64,000 nucleotides of DNA from Tubiluchus corallicola. Its lineage: Eukaryota > Priapulida > Priapulimorpha > Priapulimorphida > Tubiluchidae. Position numbers and translations under genes: made by a program. The notes beneath the pieces were generated by a model. The model saw only the letters and a program-made list of their open reading frames with translations, was not told the DNA's origin and ran no database searches. The stretch is from contig JAQGDQ010000125.1 of the NCBI GenBank assembly GCA_030141605.1, positions 186,001 through 250,000 of the forward strand. Direction: 5' to 3'. Positions 50,601 to 59,900 of this stretch are shown piece after piece. Every line of letters starts with the position of its first letter. The stretch's first letter is position 1.

Positions 50601-52665
50601 TAGTGTGAGGTTCTCTCAAAAATCCAAGGATCTTGCTGCCACTGCAGAAATCTAGAATAAATATTTCTCAGGATGATTGGCCCAGAGTTGATCTAATCAA
50701 GTTTTAAATTGAGAAACTGAAGAAATACCCACTACATACTCAGAAAGCTTGTTCCCAGGCATTTACAAGACAAGCTGCACAAAAATTGTCATCTTCATCA
50801 TTTTGAGATAGATTTCTTGTTGATTTTAAGTGAATGCCCTTTTGTCCTATGATGTATCTGAAGTTCAAATGTTCTTTGCTCTCTATCCGGTCAATGTCCT
50901 TGACGATTCTAAATGTCTGGATTATATTTTGCCTGTACCTTCCGTATTAAGTGTGCAAGTCATACGTGTCGTAACCTTTCAGGATATGGTCTTTCAGCAA
51001 TGCCAGGTATCAGTCTAGTTGCTCAATGCTAAATACTTTCAAGCTCATGAATCAACGTCATGTTTAGAAGGCTTCACGTAAGCACCTTACCACAGATTTG
51101 TAAAGATAGATTAACATACCAGTGTCCAAGTATCTGAAGTTACGTTTTATTAATGTTAATCTGCCATGTGCCTTCTGTAATATATCATGAATGTGATTTG
51201 TAAACTGAAGCTTGTTGTCCACAATAATACCAGAATCTTTTTCCTTAGATCTGTATTCAATTGGTCTGAGACTACTGTTATGACATATGGTGATTCACTA
51301 CAAATTTGGCTATCTGTTTTCATAACTTTACATTTATCATGGCTGGCTAAAACTCATTTGTCAAGTATTGCACCACTTATCTGCAAGTTCTCCATTAGTT
51401 TATATTATGATCTGATCCTCTATAGTGGTTGCTCTATTATATACGTTGGTATCATCTGCAAAGAGTTTGTTACCACAAGTGAATATGCCCGGTAAATTGT
51501 TAATGGAAATTGTAATTAAAACTGACCTAGAACACTTCCCTGTGCAATACCACTTGAGACTAATCTCCTTTCGGATTTACAACCAATTACTATCACACTT
51601 TGCATTCTTCCTTGAATGAAACCGAGAATCCCTCAGTAAATGATTGTCAATACCATATGCTTGAAGTTTACATAAAAGCCTCTCATGCAGGGCAAGATCA
51701 AATTGTTTCAAGAAATCATAGTAGGTCACACCAACTGTTCCATCTGTCTCCAGGATTTTCAGCCAATCCTCTATAGTTTCTAAGAGATTAGTGACTCATG
51801 ATTTTCCAGTCCTGAGGCCATGTTAGTTGTCAGTCTTCCAAATGACTATAGTTTTTTACACTGACCCTATCTCCTTTTTTGAAGATTGCTGTGACATACA
51901 AAGTTTTCCAGCTCGCTGGAATGCTTTCTTCTTCTATTCTAAGCTTCTTTATTCATATTATACAGAAGAGGTTCCTTACCTTACCTTACCTTATGTTGTT
52001 TTGGCAAAGTAACCTGCTAGCCAAATCGTGTATAACCTTACCTTATGTTGTTTTGGCAAAGTAACCTGCTAGCCAAATCGTGTATATATGTTCGAATCCG
52101 TATCCTCAAAGGAGGCCTTGTAATTGTAGACTGGGAATCTCTTTCCCAGCCCAGTGCTTGTCCATCCTTCTCTTAAATACATCTACAATTGGTGCGCATA
52201 CCACATCGTTGGTACACTATTACATGCATCTACAATTCTGAGCGAAAAACGATTCAGTCCTATACACTTATTAAATCTGAACTTGTACAACTTTAGTGAA
52301 TGGCCAACTGCGATCTCAATTGCGACGGTGAGCTTACAGCTTTAACATATATATATATATTCGTCAGGATCTTATAACGAATCAGGAGATTTTTGTTGTC
52401 TACTAAAGCACTTGCATGATTTCATCAAGATTTATTAGTCCGTAGGGATATAATTTTTTTAAGTAAGTCATCTTTCTTACGTCAGGTTTGACATTTGTTC
52501 GCTGTGTAAATATCGGGATATGTGCTAAATCCTCATTATTGCAGACAGGTGGCAATTGGAAATGCTAAAAAGGATTATGTGCATTAACAGTGTTACCTTA
52601 AAACCCGTCAATCTGGCTATAAGCCGTTTTGCTTTACCGCGTACAGATTTTAACGATGCCGCCAT
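35388..52665 (-). CDS. TUBGCP5: Gamma-tubulin complex component 5, 21 coding exons
   Basis: Family role: component of the gamma-tubulin ring complex, binding gamma-tubulin through its C-terminal GRIP2 domain to nucleate microtubules at centrosomes. Exons 5' to 3' (minus strand): 52665-52597, 48977-48871, 47280-47172, 46433-46245, 45691-45557, 45032-44911, 44618-44435, 44118-43920, 43423-43218, 43019-42904, 42368-42233, 41246-40900, 40779-40620, 40321-40259, 39199-39102, 38559-38475, 38147-38027, 37574-37450, 36865-36651, 35660-35560, 35431-35388. All junctions are GT-AG and in frame, giving 976 residues (human about 1024). GCP5 rather than GCP2/3/4/6 is indicated by LMHFVNSFHTYIMTR, FIREAVMKVLNLA and the C-terminal LESLAFALMSS. 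The donor after exon 4 (GTTTGT) is weak. The start ATG sits in GCCATGG. Confidence 0.92.
39638..40219. mobile_element. TA-flanked TIR element with transposase-tail scrap, TUBGCP5 intron 14
   Basis: The ends CCGTATTTTCCCATGTATAAG and its inverse match over about 28 bp into GAGACCC, and are flanked by TA (39636-39637 and 40220-40221). A second internal copy of the terminal motif at about 40141-40163 makes a hairpin with the right end. The minus strand (about 39710-39870) encodes an acidic tail, EQSDSSDDELAGIAEGL then DTFDESDEEFNDFYDE and a stop, as found at the C-terminus of pogo/Tigger-type transposases. The right end lies 39 bases from exon 14. Confidence 0.82.
41273..41616. mobile_element. 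hAT-like MITE beside a TUBGCP5 3' splice site
   Basis: It begins CAGTGGCGAAGCTGG and ends CCACTG. Flanks TAAATTCT (41265-41272) and TAACTTCT (41617-41624) agree at seven of eight positions. The subterminal parts have long G runs (GGTGGGGGGGCTGAGGCCC; 12 G at about 41550). Its left edge is 26 bases from the first base of exon 12 (41246). Confidence 0.75.
43511..43855. mobile_element. TA-flanked TIR MITE, TUBGCP5 intron 8
   Basis: The left end CACTCATATCTCGGTTTG and the right end (reverse complement CATTCATATCTCAGTTTG) differ at two positions. TA flanks lie at 43509-43510 and 43856-43857, and the match continues outwards by AAAC-TA. The 345-bp size, TA target and TATCTCGGTTTG-type end fit a pogo/Tigger-like non-autonomous element. 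Confidence 0.78.
45940..46200. repeat. Interspersed repeat, also seen near 61060
   Basis: A segment around 46015-46055 (GCAGGCAGTTTAATCTGCCA-TAGTACCTC) resembles 61084-61115 (CAGGCAGTTTCATTCGCCATACTGTCTC). The two copies share this core but diverge outside it. Family not identified. Confidence 0.3.
47568..47682. repeat. CACG/CA microsatellite, TUBGCP5 intron 2
   Basis: A run of CACG tetranucleotides with two CCCA interruptions is followed by CA dinucleotides. Repetitive Thr/His/Arg or Cys/Val/Arg frames on both strands come from it. Confidence 0.95.
50480..51850 (-). mobile_element. Decayed CR1/L2-like LINE reverse transcriptase, TUBGCP5 intron 1
   Basis: Minus-strand reading gives VTNLLETIEDWLKILE, YYDFLKQFDLALHERLLCKL (the usual YLDF-KAFD-V-H core with changes), QAYGIDNHLL, a FINDLP-like segment SINNLPGI, and near 50700 the C-terminal NKLSEYVVGISSVSQFKT. 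Many stops and frameshifts; the FADDT catalytic motif is not recognisable. Confidence 0.75.
51983..52086. repeat. Exact tandem duplication, 2 x 52 bp
   Basis: 51983-52034 and 52035-52086 are identical, starting ACCTTACCTTATGTTG and ending AAATCGTGTATA. Full identity in an old intron suggests a recent duplication or an assembly effect. Confidence 0.9.
52087..52340 (-). mobile_element. LINE ORF2 C-terminal fragment, TUBGCP5 intron 1
   Basis: The minus-strand frame reads AVGHSLKLYKFRFNKCIGLN, RFSLRIVDACNSVPTMWYAH, then (after a stop) YLREGWTSTGLGKRF. This matches the end of CR1/L2-type ORF2 proteins (GHSLKLYK-RF ... NRFS-RIVD-WNSLP). It is separate from the fragment at 50480-51850, which has its own C-terminus. 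Confidence 0.7.
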
Positions 52666-52880
52666 GGCGAATAACCAATTAACAGTTTCCTGACATATTC
52701 AATCCCATGATGATCACTAATCAATATGTTATTTTCTTTCTTTCTTTTCAAGAATTTTTGTTGAATGACGACGATGTTGATTGACGGCCCAATGAAGGCT
52801 GAGTGACGGCCATTTTACGATTTTTAGATAATTTAAACAAAATTAAATACGTAGTCTTTGCGTAGCGAAAGCGATCCCTG
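52666..52880 (-). promoter_or_regulatory. Probable TUBGCP5 promoter region
   Basis: This is the sequence directly upstream of the TUBGCP5 start. It has two TGACGGCC motifs (52780-52787 and 52804-52811, one per 24 bases), partly like CRE/ATF half sites, and no TATA box at a convincing distance. A possible acceptor (ATATGTCAG on the minus strand, about 32 bases before the ATG) would place the true 5' end further away. Inference only. Confidence 0.3.
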
Positions 52881-53029
52881 ACAAAAATAGTCACTATTAT
52901 AATATAAAATTTGTGTGCTACTATCTTTTAACGCCTGCTAATGTTCCACTAACACTGAAAACAAGCGTATGAGCTTAGCTATAGCTTTGTAAAATGTACA
53001 AGGAAAAGTTAATTTTATTTAGACTGACT

Positions 53030-53145
53030 AACTAATCTGCTAACCGACTAATTGGCTAACTAATTGACTAACTAACAATTATCTAATAAATATTATGACT
53101 ACCGGACTAATTAAGTAATCATGTGACAACTAACTAAGTGATGAC
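53030..53145. repeat. Imperfect ACTAACTAATTG-type tandem repeat
   Basis: About ten diverged copies of GACTAACTAATTGGCTAACT-like units fill this stretch of the spacer. Confidence 0.5.
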
Positions 53146-54199
53146 TCTCTATAACTAATGATTGGTGTCATTGATTGCTGCGCAATGGAAATAACTATTA
53201 CGAAGAATAATTTCATTACTTTTAGCGATGAGAAATTTCCTTTTGAGTAACGTTCAATTGGTATCATTTTTACAGTCACGCGATCTTCAGCATGAAAGGG
53301 ATACATAAATTCTGAGGTTCCTGTGAATCTTTCCCCAATAGCAAGCATACATGCAAAAATTGCTTCTAAGCCTTGAAGTTTACTTTTTGAGCATTCATGG
53401 ACCTGTTGAGGCTCTGCTAGACAAATTTTCCCTCACTGACTTCCATCATATGGGCCATGAATTAATATCATTCTCTAGATCTCTACTCCCACTTTATAAC
53501 CATCCACAGAGTTTTTCGCTAACACTATGAGCAATAGCAAAACCAGGCCCCTTATGCAAAAAAGGGACTGCAGCTAGGCCCATTGCTGTTTAGTGTCTTC
53601 TCTGTTAGAACAATGCTGTACATGTTGAGCTTTTCGGCTAAAACATTGTTGAATAGTATGTTGCACTATCATGTCTGATTTGTAAATCTGTATAGTTGAG
53701 TTCTAAATCTCTGCATTCTCTCCTGTCACTTTCTAAAGACATTACATATTCTTCTCTTTGAACTGGCGAGCAAAATTGATAAACATTATCTTGGAGACAA
53801 TGAAAGGCATTCAATGTTTCAGGGACACTAATTGTAGTTGCCTAATTCATGTAGGTAGCTATTGAAAGCTCGAGATTTGTTGGCCACAGCTTGTGTTGCA
53901 AGAAAATTTTGACAGGTGGAAACTTGAACTAAAGCAATGGGAATAAAGAAAAATTAAGACATTTTTGTATTTGTGCTATTGCAGTCGATATTAAATCGCC
54001 TGCCCTCATCAGTGGAAACAGACTCTAACAAAATTATTTTCAGCTCTCATTATGTTATTTTTTAATCTTTCATTTAAAAAGCTGGTAAAAAATATCTACC
54101 CTTTTAAATCATTTCTCTTTTCATTGCTTAATTATACAATTTCTATGTAACTGTGATTTTTGTATCAGTATACTATATCTTGATATTTGTCTATGAAAA
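53146..54199. other. Spacer with no recognised gene
   Basis: A 72-codon minus-strand frame at 53130-53348 (MLAIGERFTGTSEFMYPF...) extends upstream through LQGLEAIFAC but matches no family I know. It may belong to the LINE whose tail lies at 54200-54320, or be chance. Confidence 0.3.
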
Positions 54200-54320
54200 T
54201 AACTTTACATACAGCCTATTGTAATTTTTTTCGGTTTGTGTAGTATTGACATGTATTGCTTTGCCAATGCACTTTGTACGTATTTGTGAAAATAAAACTG
54301 AACTGAATTGAATTGAAAAT
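54200..54320 (+). mobile_element. LINE 3' tail with TGAAT-type microsatellite
   Basis: TGTGAAAATAAAACTGAACTG followed by AATTGAATTGAAAATTGAATTG is typical of the 3' end of CR1/L2-type LINEs, which stop in short tandem repeats rather than poly(A). The LINE body upstream was not identified. Confidence 0.45.
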
Positions 54321-54840
54321 TGAATTGGAAGAACGCGTTGGGCGGAACGGGTACTGGATGAAATTCTGTACGCGACCTAAAACAGTTTAAAGAAAGTTAC
54401 ATGATTTCGTGCGGTTCTGCTTCGGTGTTCTAACTTTATGCTCTGCGTGATGCACGTGAGTCACACACGTACTAGTCGCCGTAGTCAGAGCAGTGTATCA
54501 AAGTCTGGGAAAATGAAGTGACGAAATTAATGTTACGTATTTCGTTTTTGCGATTAGCGGCAACGCTGCCGGCATCAAACGGCAGATGATTAAAAAGTAT
54601 AAGCCAAAATCAATTTTGCATTTTTTTTTACAAAAGAAGAATATCTCAAATAAAAGCAATTATTAGTTTAAAAAACTAAAAACATTTCATGAATACGAAA
54701 AACAGTTGTAGCAATAAGTTTTATGTACTTGCAAATATTTCTTCACTTTTCTTGTAAATAAAATTTTACTGTTCTTCCTGAGGAAAGAGGCTAGCTGGGC
54801 TGTGTACCATGTAAAAAAGCAATGCCTTTTTTATTGATTT

Positions 54841-54932
54841 TTCTCCCTCCCTCTCTTAGAGAGAAAGAGAGGGAGGGAGAGAGAAGCGAAAGAGAGAGAA
54901 AGAGAGAGAGAGAGAAAAAAAGATAGAAAGAG
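54841..54932. repeat. GA microsatellite with palindromic edge
   Basis: A long run of GA dinucleotides. Its left edge (TCTCCCTCCCTCTCTTAG) is the inverse of the following GAGAGAAAGAGAGGGAGGGAG, so the locus can fold into a hairpin. Confidence 0.85.
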
Positions 54933-56862
54933 ATCCTTTGTTTTTTGGTCGTTTTACTGCAGTGCGAGGTGGCGGATTTGGCACCTCAAAAATTGCACCC
55001 ATTTACGTGTCCTGCAATTAATTTATATAATTACACAGATATTATATTGTAGGTTTGTATATAAATAATGCACACACGCACGCACACAACAAGTAGTTGT
55101 ATATGGTACTTCATATGTAAATAGTCAATACAGTAGCAGAGATGAGTAGGAAAGTGCCAGCTTAGGTATTGTAATTTCTTGATATACCCATACACACACA
55201 TTTTTCCAGAAATAGAATACTACATGAGCCAGGTATTTGCAAACTTTTTTATGATCAATCTTCTTAGCTTTTTTTCTAAAAAAGCCTACTATTTTTCATG
55301 AGACATGAATACAACAGTTTTTGTTTTAAATACTAATCACTCTTAGTGCCTTATGCAGTTATGCGTGCTTTAAATAATTTTCAAAAATATAACAGCTGCC
55401 AAATCGCCAAAGACATATGTAAGCCTTGCAGTCTTTTCTTAGTGTACAAATATTTAACGTGTAAGTTGTAAGAAAAGTTACAAAACTGTGTTATAATTAG
55501 CATTTTGTTATAATTACGTGGCTGCATCCTCAGAATATTTAAAACGATATTTTTATTTGTGTTTTTGCAACTCACTTCTGAGCAAGTTATGAGCACCTGT
55601 CGACCGGGTGGTCTCATCAATTCATCTGTTACAGTACACACCTGTACGAGAACAACTTGCGCTATATATAGACTATAGTGTGCCTGCCTACAAACATAAT
55701 GCTGTGCCGTAGGACGACACTAACTGCGCGAACTGTTGCCGCAGTATCTGTTTTATCTATACTTTTTGTGGTCTCTATTCTTTGAATATATCACCAAAGG
55801 AGTGGTGATTTCCCGTATTACACTTTTTAGTCGACTGCAACGGAACTATGTAATTTTTTGTCTTAGTTTTAAACCTTTTAATTAGCAAAATAAGTTATAA
55901 AGGATCTTGTATTTAAATGTAAAGTAAACTACCGTACCTATTTAACCGTTCTGCGGCTATTGAAATGAATAAAATCTTTGCTTACTTACTTGATTGCAGA
56001 ATCACAGCGTTAAGGTGAGTAGTACTAATAATATTAATACTACTAGCAATAGTGTTACTGTTAGTGTGAACAGGCTATATCTTGAAAATTTTGGTTAGAT
56101 TCAGTTCTAAATTTCAGACAATCAGAGAGCACAAGCTTGAGTAAAAACTTTTATCCAATTGCAAGAACAATTGGATTACTTCCTATTTTATGTTCAAGTT
56201 GCTGAATTTTTATCATTATAACAGTGTTACTGAAATTATAGTGAAATAAACAGTTAGTTTTACATAATTTGATTCTACGAACGTAATATAGAAACTTACT
56301 AACAATTGTGAGTCTTTTGCAGAACCTCACAAAACAACGAACACATTCTTCATTCTTCTTATCATAAATGAAAAAACGTAATTATTTCTGATTGGCACAG
56401 CAGTAGTTTTCTAAATTTTGAAGTTATTGATTAATTATTAATGGCTGATGTGACATGAATACACAATTACTAAATAGTGTTGTCTGTAGACCATAGTTCT
56501 AAGCAAACAAAAAACCTAATAATTGTGAGTTTGTTCCATCTATTATCAATAATCTTAAAATTGCAATTATAAGTAATTTAATAATAATCTGGAAATAATC
56601 CTAGGTACTGGAATAAATACAAAAAGCCTACACCAAACAGTTGGTTTAATTCAACTTTAATTAGCCATGCACATGTTGCTTGCAAATGATTGATTGGTTG
56701 TTAAGCTAGTCAAATTTAACTGAAGTTTGCTTTATTCACAAATGTTATATGGTTTAGTAGTCGTAACAGTTTACTTGTAATCTAAAGACCCTGGTTCAGA
56801 TGATGGTCTTTGTATTAAGATTTTTTTGAAAATTATGTTAAATGTGAATTTTTTTGTTTTCA
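54933..56862. other. Upstream region of the GCN2 gene
   Basis: No coding exon recognised. A strong donor-like AAG|GTGAGT occurs at 56014/56015. Paired with the acceptor TTTGTTTTCAG ending at 56863, it would define an 849-bp 5' UTR intron of the GCN2 gene. The first exon and promoter would then lie left of 56014. Candidate only. Confidence 0.3.
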
Positions 56863-56864
56863 GG

Positions 56865-56917
56865 ATGACATTATGAACAATGATACAATTTATATTACAA
56901 TTATCATGGAATTGTAG
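56865..56917 (+). promoter_or_regulatory. Two overlapping uORFs in the GCN2 leader
   Basis: Right after the acceptor (ends 56863) come ATG ACA TTA TGA (56865-56876) and an overlapping ATG in another frame that opens a 14-codon uORF ending TAG at 56915-56917. The main ATG (56927) follows nine bases later. If the acceptor is used, every spliced transcript carries both uORFs. Their regulatory effect is inference. Confidence 0.5.
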
Positions 56918-56926
56918 TTGAAAGAA

Positions 56927-59900
56927 ATGGCTGAAGAAGAGGAACCACTATCAGAACGGCAGGATAACGAGATTGAGGTACTTAAAGCAATATTTGGGGA
57001 TGATCTGGTCGATTTGCGAGAAAAGGATGTTTGGAAGGTGAGAAGACCACCGGAAATTGTTCTGAAATTAGCACCATTGAAAGGATCAAGTGGAAATACA
57101 GAAGTACATGCTCAGGTAGACATGACTGTAAAATGTACACACCGTTATCCATTGGAGGTACCGGCAATCAAGCTGGACAGCGTTAAAGGTTTGTCGAAAC
57201 AGATAATAACAGATCTTACAAAACAGTTGCAAAATTTTGCTATGAGCCTCAGAGGTGAAGTGATGATACTTGAATTAGCTGATTTTGTGAGAAAGTACCT
57301 ATATGAATACAATATGCCACGCTATTCGTCATTTTATGAAGAAATGATGTCTAATCAGAAAAAACATGAAGCAGAAATTGCCAAGGTAGAAATGAGAAAG
57401 CAAGAATATTCACGGTTAAAACAAGAAAGAGAAAAAAGGGAGTTGGATGAAGAAATAGAGCGAAGGCAAGCTGAAATGCAAAAATTGAAAGCAGAGTCTA
57501 AACAGAATAGAATTTCTCCTTCGATTTTAATCAATCCAAATGTTGGTTTGACAGTTCCTGATAATGCTTCTAGAAGTCCTACTGTCTTGGAGGAAAGTCC
57601 TAAAGGATCGTTGAAACATGGAACACCTACAAGAAGTTCACGGGTAACTGACAATGAACAAAGTGGTGATTGCAATGAAATTCCTGCAATCTGGGGTGTA
57701 GGTTTTAGTGGTCAATCACGGCTTAAAAATGAATTTGAAGTTCTGCAATTTCTGGGTAAAGGTGGTTTTGGTGACGTTATAAAGGCGAGAAATAAACTAG
57801 ACGGGAGCATTTATGCCATAAAAAGAATCCCGTTAAATCCAAAATGTAAGCAACTTAATAAAAAAATTACAAGAGAAGTACAATTACTTTCTAGATTAAA
57901 TCATGAAAATGTAGTTAGGTATTACAATTCTTGGATTGAAACTGGAGAAGTGATAAAAAATTCTGAAGAAGATGAGTTAGGTTCGCTTGAATCAAAACCA
58001 TCTTCAGCTGCTAGGAATGTTTTCAGACAAGCTGGACAGGGTGAGCCTATGAGTAAATTTACTCCATATCTTCCAGAAGGAGCAATCGAGTGGAGTGTGT
58101 CTGACGACCTTGAACAGGAGTCTACCCAAGCTCTTGCAGATATGGATGATGATGATGACGACGAGGATGGTGATGATATAAATGGCACATTTGAAAGATT
58201 TTTATTTCCATTTGACGAAGAATCAACAGATAGTGTGGTCTTCGACTATGGTAATAATCAACAGGCAATTGATTCTTTACAAGAGGAAAGCAGTTGGACT
58301 CAAGACAAAAGTTTTAGTGATTCGGGTAAGCAACGTAATGTTGTACAATTCATGTACATTCAAATGGAATACTGCGAAAAATCAACATTGAGAACCTGCA
58401 TTGATGATGGCCTCTATGAAAATATAGAGAGACGGTGGAAATTCTTTCGAGAACTTATTGAAGGCTTGCTTCACATTCACCAGCAAGGTATGATTCACCG
58501 TGATCTCAAACCTGTAAACATATTTTTAGATTTGAATGATCATGTTAAGATAGGAGACTTTGGGCTTGCTACAACAGACATTATGACCAAATCAACTTTG
58601 ATAGATGCTCAGGCAAATTTAGAGTCTGAGGCTGACACATGTCAACCAGAACTTCAAGAGCTGACCAGCAAAGTGGGAACAGCTCTCTATACTAGTCCAG
58701 AATTGATGTCTTGCTCCACCAGCTCCACTGTTTCATATACACAAAAGGTAGACATATACAGTTTAGGCATAATATTTTTTGAGATGTGTAATCCACCGCT
58801 TAGCACAGCGATGGAAAGAGTTAAAGTAATCAGTGACCTCCGGCGGCCAGATATTATTTTCCCAGAAAATTTTGATCAGACATCCGCAGAGGGCTTGATC
58901 ATTCGATGGCTTTTGAATCATGATCCTAAGCAGCGACCGACACTACAGCAACTATTGCTTTCTGATTATTTACCTCCACCACAACTTGAAGAAGCAGAAC
59001 TGAATGAAGTACTAAGGCATACTATATCAAATAAAAACAGCGCGGCTTATCGACGGTTAATGGGTTGTTTGTTCGCTCAGTCTGTCACTCCAACGATAAG
59101 TTATACATATGATTTGTTTTTGCATAAAGGAGCATTTGCTTATATGCCTGCTATGATTACTCGTCAAGTCCATTCAACCGTGGTTAAGATTTTTGAAAAG
59201 CATGGTGCCATTGAAGTCAACACTCCTCTTTTTCTGCCTTCAGATCCTCTTTGGCAAAAGCAAGAACTGGGTGTACATGTGATTGACTGTAGTGGTTTGG
59301 TGGTAGACTTGCCATATGATTTGCGTGTGCCATTTGCAAGATATGTTGCCAAGAATAATGTGACTAGCTTAAAGAGGTACAACATTGGTAAGGTGTACAG
59401 AGAAAGAAAAAGGCTGAACTTTGGTTCTCATCCTCGAGAATTAACTGAGTGCGCATTTGATATAGTTACTTCAACAGCGGCTGGTCTTATACCCGATGCT
59501 GAAGTGCTGTCTGTGGTGTGCGAAATTGTGGATTGTTTTCCTGTGCTTCAAAGCAGAGGATATATTATCAAGATTAATCATACTTTATTACTTAAATCAC
59601 TACTAATGCATTGTGGCATAGCGGAGCAGAATCATAAAGATGTACTTTCCATACTTGAAAACTTTGGAAAATTGTCAAAAGATATGTTGGAAACTAGGTT
59701 ATATGGTTTGTCTCTTAGTGTCAAGTCGGTTGAATCACTCTGCAACTACATGGAAATTGAAGAGGATTGCAAGAAGATATCTTGCATGATGAGATCCATA
59801 ACTAAAAGGCCTGGTGAAGCAGGCATTTTAGCAAGGCAAGCATTGCGTGAGCTAGATCTAATTAGCAATTATTTAACATGTTTTGGTGGCAAGTTACAGG

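Larger units (their letters stand above)
40900..52665 (-). other. TUBGCP5 exons 1-12: N-terminal extension, GRIP1 and linker
   Basis: Residues 1-230 carry the GCP5-type N-terminal region (ENFNVCLDYAHSNFLSDKF, YGALSMLIALADSPVNADY, FDWKQFLTEETEDYESF, VRE-DSGIEILEED). Residues about 262-530 form GRIP1 (REYQLMREVIWMLSGVTNLF, EYGTVVRHLHSFV, VKASHLVGVLHATLRRF, PYLDIIHSWIFLGQLRDPHK, EFFVQRNIYVKANDQHFWSQ), which in the complex makes lateral contacts between GCPs. Exon 12 (347 bp, the longest) encodes SLLLLESLGKLPDIVHG and then a Ser/Gln-rich, probably unstructured linker to residue 639. Confidence 0.88.

Noticed and set aside
56918-56926. GCN2 start three codons earlier (TTG AAA GAA)
   Set aside because: This would require a TTG start; the ATG at 56927 follows directly and is the first ATG in frame after a stop.
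58140-58170. Frameshift or microsatellite in the GCN2 kinase domain
   Set aside because: The GAT/GAC run encodes the acidic insert common to GCN2 kinase domains, and the frame stays open on both sides.
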